DNA from: Dactylosporangium aurantiacum
GTDB taxonomy: Bacteria; Actinomycetota; Actinomycetes; Mycobacteriales; Micromonosporaceae
Length of the DNA stretch: 64,000 nucleotides
Reading direction: 5' to 3'
Assembly (NCBI RefSeq): GCF_000716715.1
Contig: NZ_JNYJ01000017.1
Location: forward strand, 1-64,000
Shown: positions 23,952 to 31,967 of the stretch, piece by piece
Layout: the number at the start of each line of letters is the position of its first letter
Numbering within the stretch: the stretch's first letter is position 1
Position numbers and translations under genes: made by a program
The notes under the pieces: model-generated
The model's database searches: none
Told to the model about the DNA's origin: nothing
Seen by the model: the letters and a program-made list of their open reading frames with translations, nothing else

Positions 23952-26345
23952 TCAGCCGGTGATGCGGATCTTCATGCTGGTGCCGTCCGTCGAGACAACC
24001 CGGATCTTGACACCGTTGTTGGGGACCTTGACACCGTAGTACGTGCTGGTGGCGGGGTCCTCACGGTAGTAGTTCCTGCTGTCGTCGAACGTGGCGTTGC
24101 CGGCCTGGCCCCGGATGTAGCTCGGGGTGCTGTTCGGGCCGTAGTGCAGCGTGAACGAGCTGGCCTTGGTCAGGCCGAACGTCGCGTCGTAGCCCTGGAT
24201 GCGCGGACGCCACGGGGTGCCGTCCAGCTTGTAGACCAGGTCCGGGTGCGCGTCGACGGGCAGGATCAGGCCACCGCCGTGGTGCTGGCTGGTGTTGTTG
24301 TCCGAGAACGACGTGTCCCAGTAGGTCACCAGGAGACCGGCCTCGTACGGGAAGTGCTCGACGAGGTCGGGCTTGTCGGCGAAGCCGAAGTTGTACGGGC
24401 CCGTCTTGAGGTACTGGTCCCAGGACGTGTACGTACGGTTCGACGCGATGTAGAAGTTGTCGTACGCGGTGGTCAGCGTGCTGCCCACGGCGGTGAAACC
24501 GACCGCGGTCCAGCCGTTGGCCCCGGCCTCGGCACCGTCGGCGAAGACCGTGGTCGCGCCGTTGGTCACCTTGATGTCGTCGGCGAAGAAGCCCTGGCCG
24601 CCGGCGGCACCGTCGGTGAAGTAGTGGAACCGCAGGCCGACCGTCTTGCCCGCGTAGGCGGACAGGTCGAACGACGCCGGCACGAAGCCGTTGCTGGTGC
24701 CGTCGATGCCGTTGCCCTCGGCCGCGTTGGTGATCGTGCCCGGGATCGACTTGAACCCGGTGCCGTCGTCCACCTCGACGTACGCGTAGTCGCACGCGTC
24801 GGGGCCGCAGTCCTCGATGTCCCACGCCGCCTTGAAGCTCAGCGTCGTCGTGCCGGCCGGGACGGCGACGGTGCGGGTCAGCGAGTTGTTGAGGTTGTCG
24901 CCGGAGCCGCTCCACCAGGACTTGGTGCCCTCCGGCGGGGCCGGCAGCTGCGTCACGATCTGCTTCTTCGGCAGGACCACGACGACGGCCTGGGCCTTGG
25001 CGCTGTTGTACTCGTGCGGGCCGAGGTCGAGCGTCTTGTTCTGCCCGGCCACGACGATCTCGTAGTCGAGCCAGCCGAGCTGCAGCTTGTCCCACGCGCC
25101 GAGGTCGGCGGCGCGGTCGGCGATGTTGTTGTCGCCCGGCTTGCTGACCCGGCTCTGCGCCATGATGGTCCACCAGTTGACCGGGTTCTCGGCGTTGCCG
25201 CTCGCGCCCGAGGTGTCGTAGTGGTCCGGCAGGCCGAGGTCGTGGCCGTACTCGTGCGCGAACACGCTCAGGCCGCCGTTCTCGGGCTGAATCGTGTAGT
25301 CACGGATCCACAGACCGGTGTTGCCGATCTGCGTGCCGCCCATCTGGTTGAACGACGGGCCGCTGGTGAAGTTCTGGAACGCCGCCCAGCGGTGGCTCCA
25401 GATCGCGTCCTCGCCCTGGTACGGGTCGCCATCGGCCTGGTCGCCACCGGAGTGGACGATCTGGAAGTGGTCGATGTAGCCATCGGGCTCGTTGAAGTCG
25501 CCGTCGCCGTCGTAGTCGAAGCGGTCCCACTGGTCGTAGGACGCGAGCGTGGCAGCGATGTCGGCGTCGGTCTTGCCCTGGGCCTTCTGGCCGGCGACCC
25601 ACGCGTCGACGGCGTCCCGGATGAGGTACCAGGTGTTGCTGCAGACGTTGCTGCCGCACGGGTAGCCGTTGCTGCGGCCGTACCGGGCCTCGTTGTACGG
25701 GACCTTCACCCAGTCGGTGACGAGACCCTCGACGCTGTAGCGGCCCGAGGACTGCTTCTCGTAGTACGTCTTCAGCGACTCCGCACCGCTGCCGGTGGCG
25801 AAGTACTTGTTGTAGAAGTACTGCTGGCTGAAGTCCGGCTGCCAGACGGTCGAGTTGTCGACCGACCGGTCGGGGGCCGGGATCGCGTTGTGCAGCGGCC
25901 CGTCGAACACCGTGGGCCCCGGGGTGGCGGCGCTCGTGTCCTGGTCCGGGTAGCTCGGGTGCCGCTCGTTGCCGAACTCGGCGAGGACGACGAAGATCTT
26001 GTCGGTCTTCTCCCGGCTCAGCTCGACGTACTGGTCGACGCGGGCCGTCTTGGTCTTGGTGTCGCCACCCTTGCCCGTCTGGCCCTTCTTGCCGATCTTG
26101 ACGACCGTGCTGGTCCCACGCTTCTCCGGCGTCGCCTGGCCGCTCAGGATCTGCGAGATCGCGACCTCACGGGATTCGCGCCGCTTGTCCTCCAACGGGT
26201 TAGGCAGCTCGTCGGAGGGTGACGCGGCGTCGGCTACGGACGGTTCCCCGGACGCCGGCACCGCATACGCGGCGCCACCACCGGCGAACACCCCCATACC
26301 CGACGCAAGCGTGAGACTCAGAAGTCCCACGGTCAACTTACGCAC
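23952..26345 (-). CDS. secreted immune-inhibitor-A-type metalloprotease (M6)
   Basis: This is a zinc protease of 797 residues. A signal peptide (about 1-28) and a propeptide-like region precede the catalytic domain, whose zinc motif HEYGHDLGLPDHYDTSG (HExxHxxGLPD) is followed by a Met-turn-like WWTIMAQSR. The C-terminal half contains a jelly-roll/MAM-like region and a second beta domain, as in Bacillus InhA. GTG at 26345 is preferred because GGGAGG precedes it by 5 bases and the signal peptide then begins VRKLTVG. It degrades extracellular proteins. Confidence 0.92.
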   Translation of the reverse strand: MRKLTVGLLSLTLASGMGVFAGGGAAYAVPASGEPSVADAASPSDELPNPLEDKRRESREVAISQILSGQATPEKRGTSTVVKIGKKGQTGKGGDTKTKTARVDQYVELSREKTDKIFVVLAEFGNERHPSYPDQDTSAATPGPTVFDGPLHNAIPAPDRSVDNSTVWQPDFSQQYFYNKYFATGSGAESLKTYYEKQSSGRYSVEGLVTDWVKVPYNEARYGRSNGYPCGSNVCSNTWYLIRDAVDAWVAGQKAQGKTDADIAATLASYDQWDRFDYDGDGDFNEPDGYIDHFQIVHSGGDQADGDPYQGEDAIWSHRWAAFQNFTSGPSFNQMGGTQIGNTGLWIRDYTIQPENGGLSVFAHEYGHDLGLPDHYDTSGASGNAENPVNWWTIMAQSRVSKPGDNNIADRAADLGAWDKLQLGWLDYEIVVAGQNKTLDLGPHEYNSAKAQAVVVVLPKKQIVTQLPAPPEGTKSWWSGSGDNLNNSLTRTVAVPAGTTTLSFKAAWDIEDCGPDACDYAYVEVDDGTGFKSIPGTITNAAEGNGIDGTSNGFVPASFDLSAYAGKTVGLRFHYFTDGAAGGQGFFADDIKVTNGATTVFADGAEAGANGWTAVGFTAVGSTLTTAYDNFYIASNRTYTSWDQYLKTGPYNFGFADKPDLVEHFPYEAGLLVTYWDTSFSDNNTSQHHGGGLILPVDAHPDLVYKLDGTPWRPRIQGYDATFGLTKASSFTLHYGPNSTPSYIRGQAGNATFDDSRNYYREDPATSTYYGVKVPNNGVKIRVVSTDGTSMKIRITG

Positions 26346-26496
26346 AGGTACCTCCCTGGTGGGGCGAAAGCACCCAGGCATGATGTCGATGCCTCGATGC
26401 ACCTGTCGCGAGAGACTAGGGGGTCACCGGGACCTGTAAAGATCAACTATGGGGTATGTGCATTGGCGCAAGGGTCAAAGCAAGGGTGAACCCGCT

Positions 26497-27153
26497 CTAT
26501 TGAGCGCGGTCTCTCAATGCGGCGAGGTCGTGGACGATCACGTGCAGGCGGCCGGTCTGGATCCAGCCCTCCTCACGCAGCGTGCGCAACGCCTTCGTGA
26601 CCGCCTCCCGGGACGACCCGGTCCAGCCGGCGAGCTCGTCCTGCGACAGCGGCAGGCTGATGCGCAGCCCGTCGGCGGTCCGCTCGCCGAAGCGCTCGGC
26701 GAGCTCCACGAGGCGGGCCGCGACCCGGCCGGTGGTGTCGTAGGCGCCGAACTCGATCCGCTTGCGGTCCGCGTCGCGCAGCCGGCCGATCAGCTCCCGC
26801 ATCAGCAGCATCGACACGCGGGCGTGGCTCAGCAGGTACCGCTCGAACTCCGGCGTCGGCACCGCGAGCGCGGTCACCGGCTCCAGCGCGGTCACGGTCG
26901 CCGACATCGGGCCGCCGTCGACGGCGGAGAACTCCCCGAGCAGCGCGCCGGGCCCGCGCACGGCGAGGACCACCTCGGTGCCGGACGCGGTGTCGGAGGA
27001 GACCTTCACCCGCCCGGTCCGCAGCACGATCACCGACTCCGACGGGCTCGCCTCGCGGTAGATGACCGCGCCGCGCTTCCACTGCCGGCGGTGCCCGGCC
27101 GAGGAGAGCGCGGCCTGCTCGTCGGCGTTCAGCCGGTCGAAGAACTCGGTCAC
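26497..27153 (-). CDS. Crp/Fnr-family transcription factor
   Basis: This is a 218-residue regulator. The N-terminal cyclic-nucleotide-binding domain (about 10-130) has the phosphate-binding-cassette region RGPGALLGEFSAVDGGPMSATV. The C-terminal winged helix has LSQDELAGWTGSSREAVTKALRTL. The Glu and Ser in the cassette favour cAMP binding, as in Crp. GTG at 27153 overlaps the stop of the adenylate cyclase gene (GTGA), so producer and sensor of cAMP are translated together. The downstream M6 protease gene is a possible target. Confidence 0.9.
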   Translation of the reverse strand: MTEFFDRLNADEQAALSSAGHRRQWKRGAVIYREASPSESVIVLRTGRVKVSSDTASGTEVVLAVRGPGALLGEFSAVDGGPMSATVTALEPVTALAVPTPEFERYLLSHARVSMLLMRELIGRLRDADRKRIEFGAYDTTGRVAARLVELAERFGERTADGLRISLPLSQDELAGWTGSSREAVTKALRTLREEGWIQTGRLHVIVHDLAALRDRAQ

Positions 27154-29069
27154 GGGTTCAGAGTCTCCACCACATATGCCCGGACTGTCTGTCGGCGTCC
27201 TTTCACTTCCAGCTCGCCGAGCGGGGTCGCGACCGCGCCGCGCAGCGCGTCGAAGGTCGCCCCGCCGACGACGACCTGACCGGGCTCGGCGACCGTCTGC
27301 AGCCGGGCCGCGACGTTGACGGCGTCGCCCATCGCGTTGAAGCCGCGCAGCAGCTCGCTGCCGATGTTGCCGACTAGCGCCGGGCCGGTGTTCGCGCCGA
27401 CCCGGAACTTCGGCCAGGTGGGGTGCCCGGCGGCGATCCCGCGCACGGCGTCCTGCATCTGCAGCGCGGCGCGCACCGCCCGCGTCTCGTGGTCGTCCTG
27501 CCGGGCGGGGGCGTTGAACAGCGCCAGCAGCGCGTCGCCGACGAACTGCACGATCGTGCCGCCGTTGTCGAGGATGCAGGGCACCGCGACGCCGTGGTAC
27601 CGGTTGAGCATCTCGACGATCTCGCCCGGCTCGACGGCCTCGGAGAACGTGGTGAAGCCGCGCAGGTCGGCGAAGAGGGCGGTCACGTCGACCAGCTGGC
27701 CGCCGAGCGCGGCCTGGTCAGGGTCGGCGAGCAGGGCCGCCGCGACGTCCGGCGACATGTACTGGCGGAAGAGCGTGGACAGCTCGCCGTACAGCCGGGC
27801 GTTCTCCAGGCCGATCGACAGCTGGTTGGCCAGGGTCGCGCGCAGCTCGGGCCGGCCGGTGGCGGGGATCCGCACCCCGCCGGCGACCTTGCCCTTCACC
27901 GTCAGCGGCAGCACGTCCGCGCCGGTCACGGCGGGCACCCCGGCGGAGACCAGGCCGACCTCGACGTCGCCGAACGACGGCCGCACCGCGGCCACCGCCG
28001 AGCGCAGGAACTCCTGCTCGCCGGCGCCGACGCGGGCCTGCTCGCCGACGGTGACCAGGGCACCGAGCCGGCCGGACAGGTCCCGTTCGGCGAGCAGCGC
28101 GGCGGCGGCCCGGTCCAGGACCTCCGCCTGCTTCTCGGTCAGGCCGAAGCGCTCCGCCATCCGCGCCGCCAGCCGCTGCGGGCGGCCGCCCGCCTCCGAC
28201 TCCTGCAGCGCGGTGACCAGCTCCTCCAGGGCCTCCTCGTACTGCGCGCGGATCCGGCGGGTGGTCTCGGCGACCGCGATGCCGTCGAAGAGGCCGGCCG
28301 CGCTGCCCTCGCGGCGGTACTGCACGTACGCGGAGTAGCCGACGAACAGGAACGCCGCGGTGAGGATCAGGTGCCACTCCCACCACGACAGCCGCCACTT
28401 GTCCGCCAGGGTCACCGCCAGCATCGCCTCGGCGAGCAGCGCGAACGCGGTCACCACGGAGATCAGCACCGCGCCGGGCGCGCGCCGGTACAGCAGGTAG
28501 AAGCGCACCGCGGCGACCAGGTACAGCGCGACCGCGGCGTAGGAGGCGACGACCATCGGCCCCTCGACGTCACGGACCTGGGTCTGCCGGTCCAGCGGCG
28601 GCAGGTCCAGCACCGACACCACGATCCAGGCGAACAGCACCAGCGCCAGCACCGGCCGCAGGGCGACCTGCCAGCGGGTGATGCCGGCCGGCAGCCGCAG
28701 CGACGACAGCAGCGCGAGCACCGCCCCGATGATCAGACCGACCGCCATCGCCATGTCGAATCCGGCGTTGGGGTGCGCGATGAGGACCTTCGGCGTGGCG
28801 AGCGCGTGCGCGAACAGGAATCCGGCGCCGGAAAGGAACACCAGCGAGACGAGAAACAGCCGCCCGTCCTGCCGCCGGTGCGCGGCGACGCTCATCGCCG
28901 CACCGATCGCGATGTTGACCGCGGCGACGGTGAGCACCAGCCAGAAATGGGTGTCGTGATGCTGCCAGATCAGGTCCGCCCCGGGCCTGGTCAGCAGCAG
29001 CCACAGCCCGGCCAGGGGCAATGCGAGGTGGGTCGCCCACACGAGGACACGAGGCATCGAACGCACCAT
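27150..29069 (-). CDS. membrane-bound class III adenylate cyclase
   Basis: This protein has about 639 residues. Seven to eight N-terminal hydrophobic helices (about 1-240) are followed by a helical linker with a GAF-like part (about 340-450) and a class III cyclase domain. The catalytic domain has FADLRGFTTFSE (metal-binding Asp), FVGDALLALFNAP (second Asp), NTGPALVGNIGS and MGDAVNVAARL. It converts ATP to cAMP. ATG at 29069 is preferred, with an alternative ATG at 29057. The stop overlaps the crp-like gene, and the promoter shares a 130-base region with the divergent redox operon. Confidence 0.87.
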   Translation of the reverse strand: MVRSMPRVLVWATHLALPLAGLWLLLTRPGADLIWQHHDTHFWLVLTVAAVNIAIGAAMSVAAHRRQDGRLFLVSLVFLSGAGFLFAHALATPKVLIAHPNAGFDMAMAVGLIIGAVLALLSSLRLPAGITRWQVALRPVLALVLFAWIVVSVLDLPPLDRQTQVRDVEGPMVVASYAAVALYLVAAVRFYLLYRRAPGAVLISVVTAFALLAEAMLAVTLADKWRLSWWEWHLILTAAFLFVGYSAYVQYRREGSAAGLFDGIAVAETTRRIRAQYEEALEELVTALQESEAGGRPQRLAARMAERFGLTEKQAEVLDRAAAALLAERDLSGRLGALVTVGEQARVGAGEQEFLRSAVAAVRPSFGDVEVGLVSAGVPAVTGADVLPLTVKGKVAGGVRIPATGRPELRATLANQLSIGLENARLYGELSTLFRQYMSPDVAAALLADPDQAALGGQLVDVTALFADLRGFTTFSEAVEPGEIVEMLNRYHGVAVPCILDNGGTIVQFVGDALLALFNAPARQDDHETRAVRAALQMQDAVRGIAAGHPTWPKFRVGANTGPALVGNIGSELLRGFNAMGDAVNVAARLQTVAEPGQVVVGGATFDALRGAVATPLGELEVKGRRQTVRAYVVETLNP

Positions 29070-29201
29070 TCTCGAAAGCTGGTCACTTTGGCGACATTGC
29101 AGCAGTTGCGTTGTGCGTCTTTGGACGCAGACACCGTACGCCAACCTCGGTCTCATATTCACGAAGCACCTGACGGGTGCGATCAACTGTGGGAGTTACC
29201 G

Positions 29202-29912
29202 ATGAAGTTCAAGGCACCGCTCGTCACGCTCGGCGCCGGACTTGTTGTCGCCGGCGTCCTGTACACGCTCAACGTCGACCTCAGCAACGACGTCGCGAAG
29301 AACCGAGCCGCGGCGAACCAGGCGGCGAGCACCGCCGCGCCGGCCGCGGCGAGCACGCAACCGGCGGCGGATCCCCCGCCGAGCACCGCCCCGGCGTCCA
29401 GCGCGCCGGCCGGCGACGGCAGCGGCAACGCCGCCCAGCAGGGCACGGTCACCTACGCCGGCGCGGTCGACGGCGGCGCGGCGTCGCTGGCCATCGTCGT
29501 GAACAACGGCAAGGCGATCGCCTACGTCTGCGACGGCAAGAAGGCCGAGGCGTGGCTCAACGGCACCATGGCCAACGGGCAGATCGACCTCACCGGCGCC
29601 AAGGGCAGCCTGAAGGGCACCTACGGCGGCGGCCAGGTCAAGGGCACCGTCACGGCCGGCACGAAGTCGTGGGGCTTCACCGTCAAGGTCGCCGCGGCGC
29701 CCTCGGGCCTGTACCGCTCGGCCGCCTCGCTGCGCGACAAGCTCGACGCCAGCTGGGTCGTGCTTCCCGACGGCCGGCAGGTCGGCGTCCAGACGAAGAA
29801 CGGCGAGACCAGCGAGGCGCCGCCGTTCGACGTGAACAGCAGGACCGCCACGGTCGACGGGACCAAGGTCCCGATCGAGGCGGGCAACCCCAACGCCAGC
29901 TCCGGTTACTGA
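29202..29912 (+). CDS. exported or membrane-anchored protein of the redox operon
   Basis: This is a 236-residue protein. An N-terminal hydrophobic segment (about 5-22) is followed by a long Ala/Pro/Ser/Thr linker (about 35-80) and a beta-rich domain with repeated Gly-Thr strands. GGGAG precedes the ATG by 7 bases. It has no known catalytic motif. It is the first gene of a three-gene unit with a cytochrome-b-like membrane protein (gap 16 bases) and a Rieske lipoprotein, so it may be a periplasmic-side accessory. The function is not known. Confidence 0.75.
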   Translation: MKFKAPLVTLGAGLVVAGVLYTLNVDLSNDVAKNRAAANQAASTAAPAAASTQPAADPPPSTAPASSAPAGDGSGNAAQQGTVTYAGAVDGGAASLAIVVNNGKAIAYVCDGKKAEAWLNGTMANGQIDLTGAKGSLKGTYGGGQVKGTVTAGTKSWGFTVKVAAAPSGLYRSAASLRDKLDASWVVLPDGRQVGVQTKNGETSEAPPFDVNSRTATVDGTKVPIEAGNPNASSGY

Positions 29913-29928
29913 GAGGAGAGCCGTCACC

Positions 29929-30507
29929 ATGTCCCCGGAAGAGACCCAGGCCGCTCCGGTCATCCAGCCCACCAGCCCGAAGACGGCCGCGACGCTCATC
30001 GCGCCGGTGCTGGTCGCCTGCTTCGTCGCCGGCGCCCTCGGCGTCTACGGCAAGCTGCACGAGCCGACCAACCTGGCGGTGAACGTCGCCGGCTTCTCCA
30101 GCCCGCAGACGGTCAAGGTGTGGCTGGCCACCCTGGCCTTCACGCTCGCCGTCGTGCAGCTGTTCACCGCGCTCGTCATGTACGGCAAGATCCCGCTGCG
30201 CAACGCGTCGTGGCTCGGCGGGGTGCACCGCTGGTCGGGCCGGCTGGCGTTCATCGCGTCGATCCCGGTCGCCCTGCACTGCCTGTACGCGCTGGGCTTC
30301 GCCGACTTCGACACCCGCACGCTCATGCACTCGCTGTTCGGCTGCTTCTTCTACGGCGTCTTCGCCGCGAAGATGCTGCTGCTGGCGAAGAAGGGCGTGC
30401 CGAACTGGGCGCTGCCGCTGTTCGGCGGCCTCGTCTTCACCGCGCTGTCCGGCCTGTTCGTCACCTCCGCGCTGTGGTTCTTCACCACATTCGGCGTCAA
30501 GATCTGA
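29929..30507 (+). CDS. DUF6529-type cytochrome-b-like membrane protein
   Basis: This is a 192-residue protein with about five membrane helices. His residues lie in or near helices at GGVHRWSGRLAF, VALHCLYALGF and LMHSLFGCFFYG, spaced as heme ligands are in small b-type cytochromes. It is followed 17 bases later by a Rieske lipoprotein gene. Together they look like an electron-transfer pair at the membrane. Heme binding is inferred from the His placement. GAGGAG precedes the ATG. Confidence 0.8.
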   Translation: MSPEETQAAPVIQPTSPKTAATLIAPVLVACFVAGALGVYGKLHEPTNLAVNVAGFSSPQTVKVWLATLAFTLAVVQLFTALVMYGKIPLRNASWLGGVHRWSGRLAFIASIPVALHCLYALGFADFDTRTLMHSLFGCFFYGVFAAKMLLLAKKGVPNWALPLFGGLVFTALSGLFVTSALWFFTTFGVKI

Positions 30508-30524
30508 AAGGGCATCGAAGCACC

Positions 30525-31007
30525 ATGAGCAACACGACTCGACGGACCCTGCTGACCGGCGCCGGCGCGGCCGGTCTCGCCGCGGCCCTCGCGGGCTGCG
30601 CGGCCTACGGCGACACCGGCACCGACACCGCCGCTCCCGCCCCGGCGGGCGGTGACACCGGCGGCGGCGCGACCGGCGCCACGGGTGCGACCGGCGCCGG
30701 CGGCGCGCCGGCCGGCGGTGGCGGCGGCTTCGCGAAGACCTCCGACATCCCCGTCGGCGGGGGCAAGATCTTCGAGGACCAGAAGATCGTGGTGACCCAG
30801 CCGACCGCCGGCCAGTTCAAGTGCTTCACCGCCGTGTGCACGCACGCCGGCTGCGTCGTGGGAGACGTCTCCGGCGGCACCATCAACTGCCCCTGCCACG
30901 GCAGCAAGTTCAAGGTCGCGGACGGTTCGGTGGCGAACGGTCCGGCCAGCAAGGCGCTCAAGGCCGTCGCCATCAAGGTCGACGGTGACGCCATCTCGAA
31001 GGCCTAG
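30525..31007 (+). CDS. Rieske [2Fe-2S] lipoprotein with Tat-like signal
   Basis: This is a 160-residue protein. The start TRRTLLTGAGAAGLAAALAGC combines a Tat-type Arg pair with a lipobox Cys (about residue 25). A Gly/Thr/Ala-rich linker (about 30-70) leads to a Rieske domain with the cluster motifs CTHAGC and CPCHGS, giving two Cys and two His ligands. It would be folded before export and anchored outside the membrane. Its electron partner is probably the DUF6529-type protein encoded just upstream. A strong terminator follows. Confidence 0.9.
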   Translation: MSNTTRRTLLTGAGAAGLAAALAGCAAYGDTGTDTAAPAPAGGDTGGGATGATGATGAGGAPAGGGGGFAKTSDIPVGGGKIFEDQKIVVTQPTAGQFKCFTAVCTHAGCVVGDVSGGTINCPCHGSKFKVADGSVANGPASKALKAVAIKVDGDAISKA

Positions 31008-31022
31008 CTCCCACAGGGTCGC

Positions 31023-31053
31023 GTGCCCGGGATCCCCCGCGGATCCCGGGCAC
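31023..31053 (+). terminator. terminator of the Rieske operon
   Basis: A perfect 13-bp stem GTGCCCGGGATCC / GGATCCCGGGCAC with a 5-base loop lies 16 bases past the Rieske gene stop. Confidence 0.85.
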
Positions 31054-31094
31054 CCGGCTGTTCGCGGATCCGGGTAACCCGATCGGGCGGGGAG

Positions 31095-31319
31095 TGCGTT
31101 ACAGCGGCGACGGAGTCCGCCGAGCACGACTTCGCGGCCTTCTACCGGGCCCGGACCCCGGCGCTGCCGCGGCGGCCGTGGTCGTGGCGCTGACCGGCGG
31201 CGCGGCGCTGGTGCGGCTACGGGCCGACGACGTCCGGCCGCCGCTGCCCGGGACGTCCCTGCCGGCGACCACGGGCGCGGTAGCGACGGCGCGCCCGGGC
31301 GGCACCCCGTCAGCGTCTA
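31095..31319 (+). pseudogene. remnant of an ECF sigma factor and membrane-protein locus
   Basis: One frame reads TESAEHDFAAFYRAR (from 31110), the typical start of SigE-type ECF sigma factors. It then runs into a stop. In another frame the next stretch encodes a hydrophobic helix AAAAVVVALTGGAALV followed by a Pro/Thr-rich extracellular-type tail, as in the membrane protein often encoded after such sigma factors. The core of both genes is missing, so an internal deletion is the simplest explanation. Confidence 0.4.
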
Positions 31320-31793
31320 CCGGGCCTGATCGTCCAGGAAGTCGCGCAGGGCCGCGGTGAACGGGGCGCCGCCGGACCACAGGACCAGGGTCGGGCAGGT
31401 GGGCGGCGGCAGCGGCACGGCGTCGACGACGACCAGGCGGGTGACCTTCGTCGGGTGCTCCAGCGCCAGCCGCGCGGCGACGTGGCCGCCGAGGTCGCGG
31501 CCGACCACGGCGAACGTGTCGTGGCCCAGCGAGTGCATCAGGGCCAGGTTGTCCAGGACCATCTCGTGCACGAGCGCGGGCCACGGCCCGCCGGTGTCGC
31601 GCCCCGAGCCGCCGTAGCCGCGCAGGTCGGGGCGCACGACGGTGTGCTCGGCGGCGAGGAGCGCGGCGAGGTCGTCCCAGGCGTCCAGGGTGCCGGCGTG
31701 CCCGTGCAGGAGCAGCACCGGCGGGCCGGCGCCCTCGCGGCGGACGCGCAGCGTCACGTCCCACAGGTCGACCCGCTCCTCGGACACGTCCAC
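31317..31793 (-). CDS. truncated alpha/beta hydrolase
   Basis: This 158-residue protein has the alpha/beta hydrolase N-terminal half. It shows LLLHGHAGTLDAWDDL (oxyanion HG), PDLRGYGGSG and the nucleophile elbow VVGRDLGGHVAARLALEHP with Asp as nucleophile, as in haloacetate dehalogenases and epoxide hydrolases. After VVVDAVPLP the sequence jumps directly to CPTLVLWSGGAPF. The cap domain, the late acid and the catalytic His are therefore missing. Family members are about 280-300 residues. It is probably inactive or a decaying gene that kept its frame. Confidence 0.6.
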   Translation of the reverse strand: MDVSEERVDLWDVTLRVRREGAGPPVLLLHGHAGTLDAWDDLAALLAAEHTVVRPDLRGYGGSGRDTGGPWPALVHEMVLDNLALMHSLGHDTFAVVGRDLGGHVAARLALEHPTKVTRLVVVDAVPLPPPTCPTLVLWSGGAPFTAALRDFLDDQAR

Positions 31794-31848
31794 TGCTTAC
31801 CCGACCCGCCGCGCTGCCGCCGCACGTACCCCCGGCACGGGTGAACGC

Positions 31849-31872
31849 ACTTTTGTCTATATTGAAGAAAGT
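31849..31872. promoter_or_regulatory. imperfect inverted repeat upstream of the sugar dehydrogenase
   Basis: ACTTT (31849-31853) and AAAGT (31868-31872) bracket an AT-rich centre TTGTCTATATTGAAG in otherwise GC-rich DNA, about 100 bases before the dehydrogenase start. It looks like a promoter with an operator, but no regulator can be named. Confidence 0.3.
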
Positions 31873-31967
31873 CTGTTGCTTGCGGACGAAAGGCGCTACT
31901 GTCTGGCGCACATCGATGTCCTCCAGTCGGCGGGAGGCCATCACGCAGCCCGCTCACAGGAGGTCTG

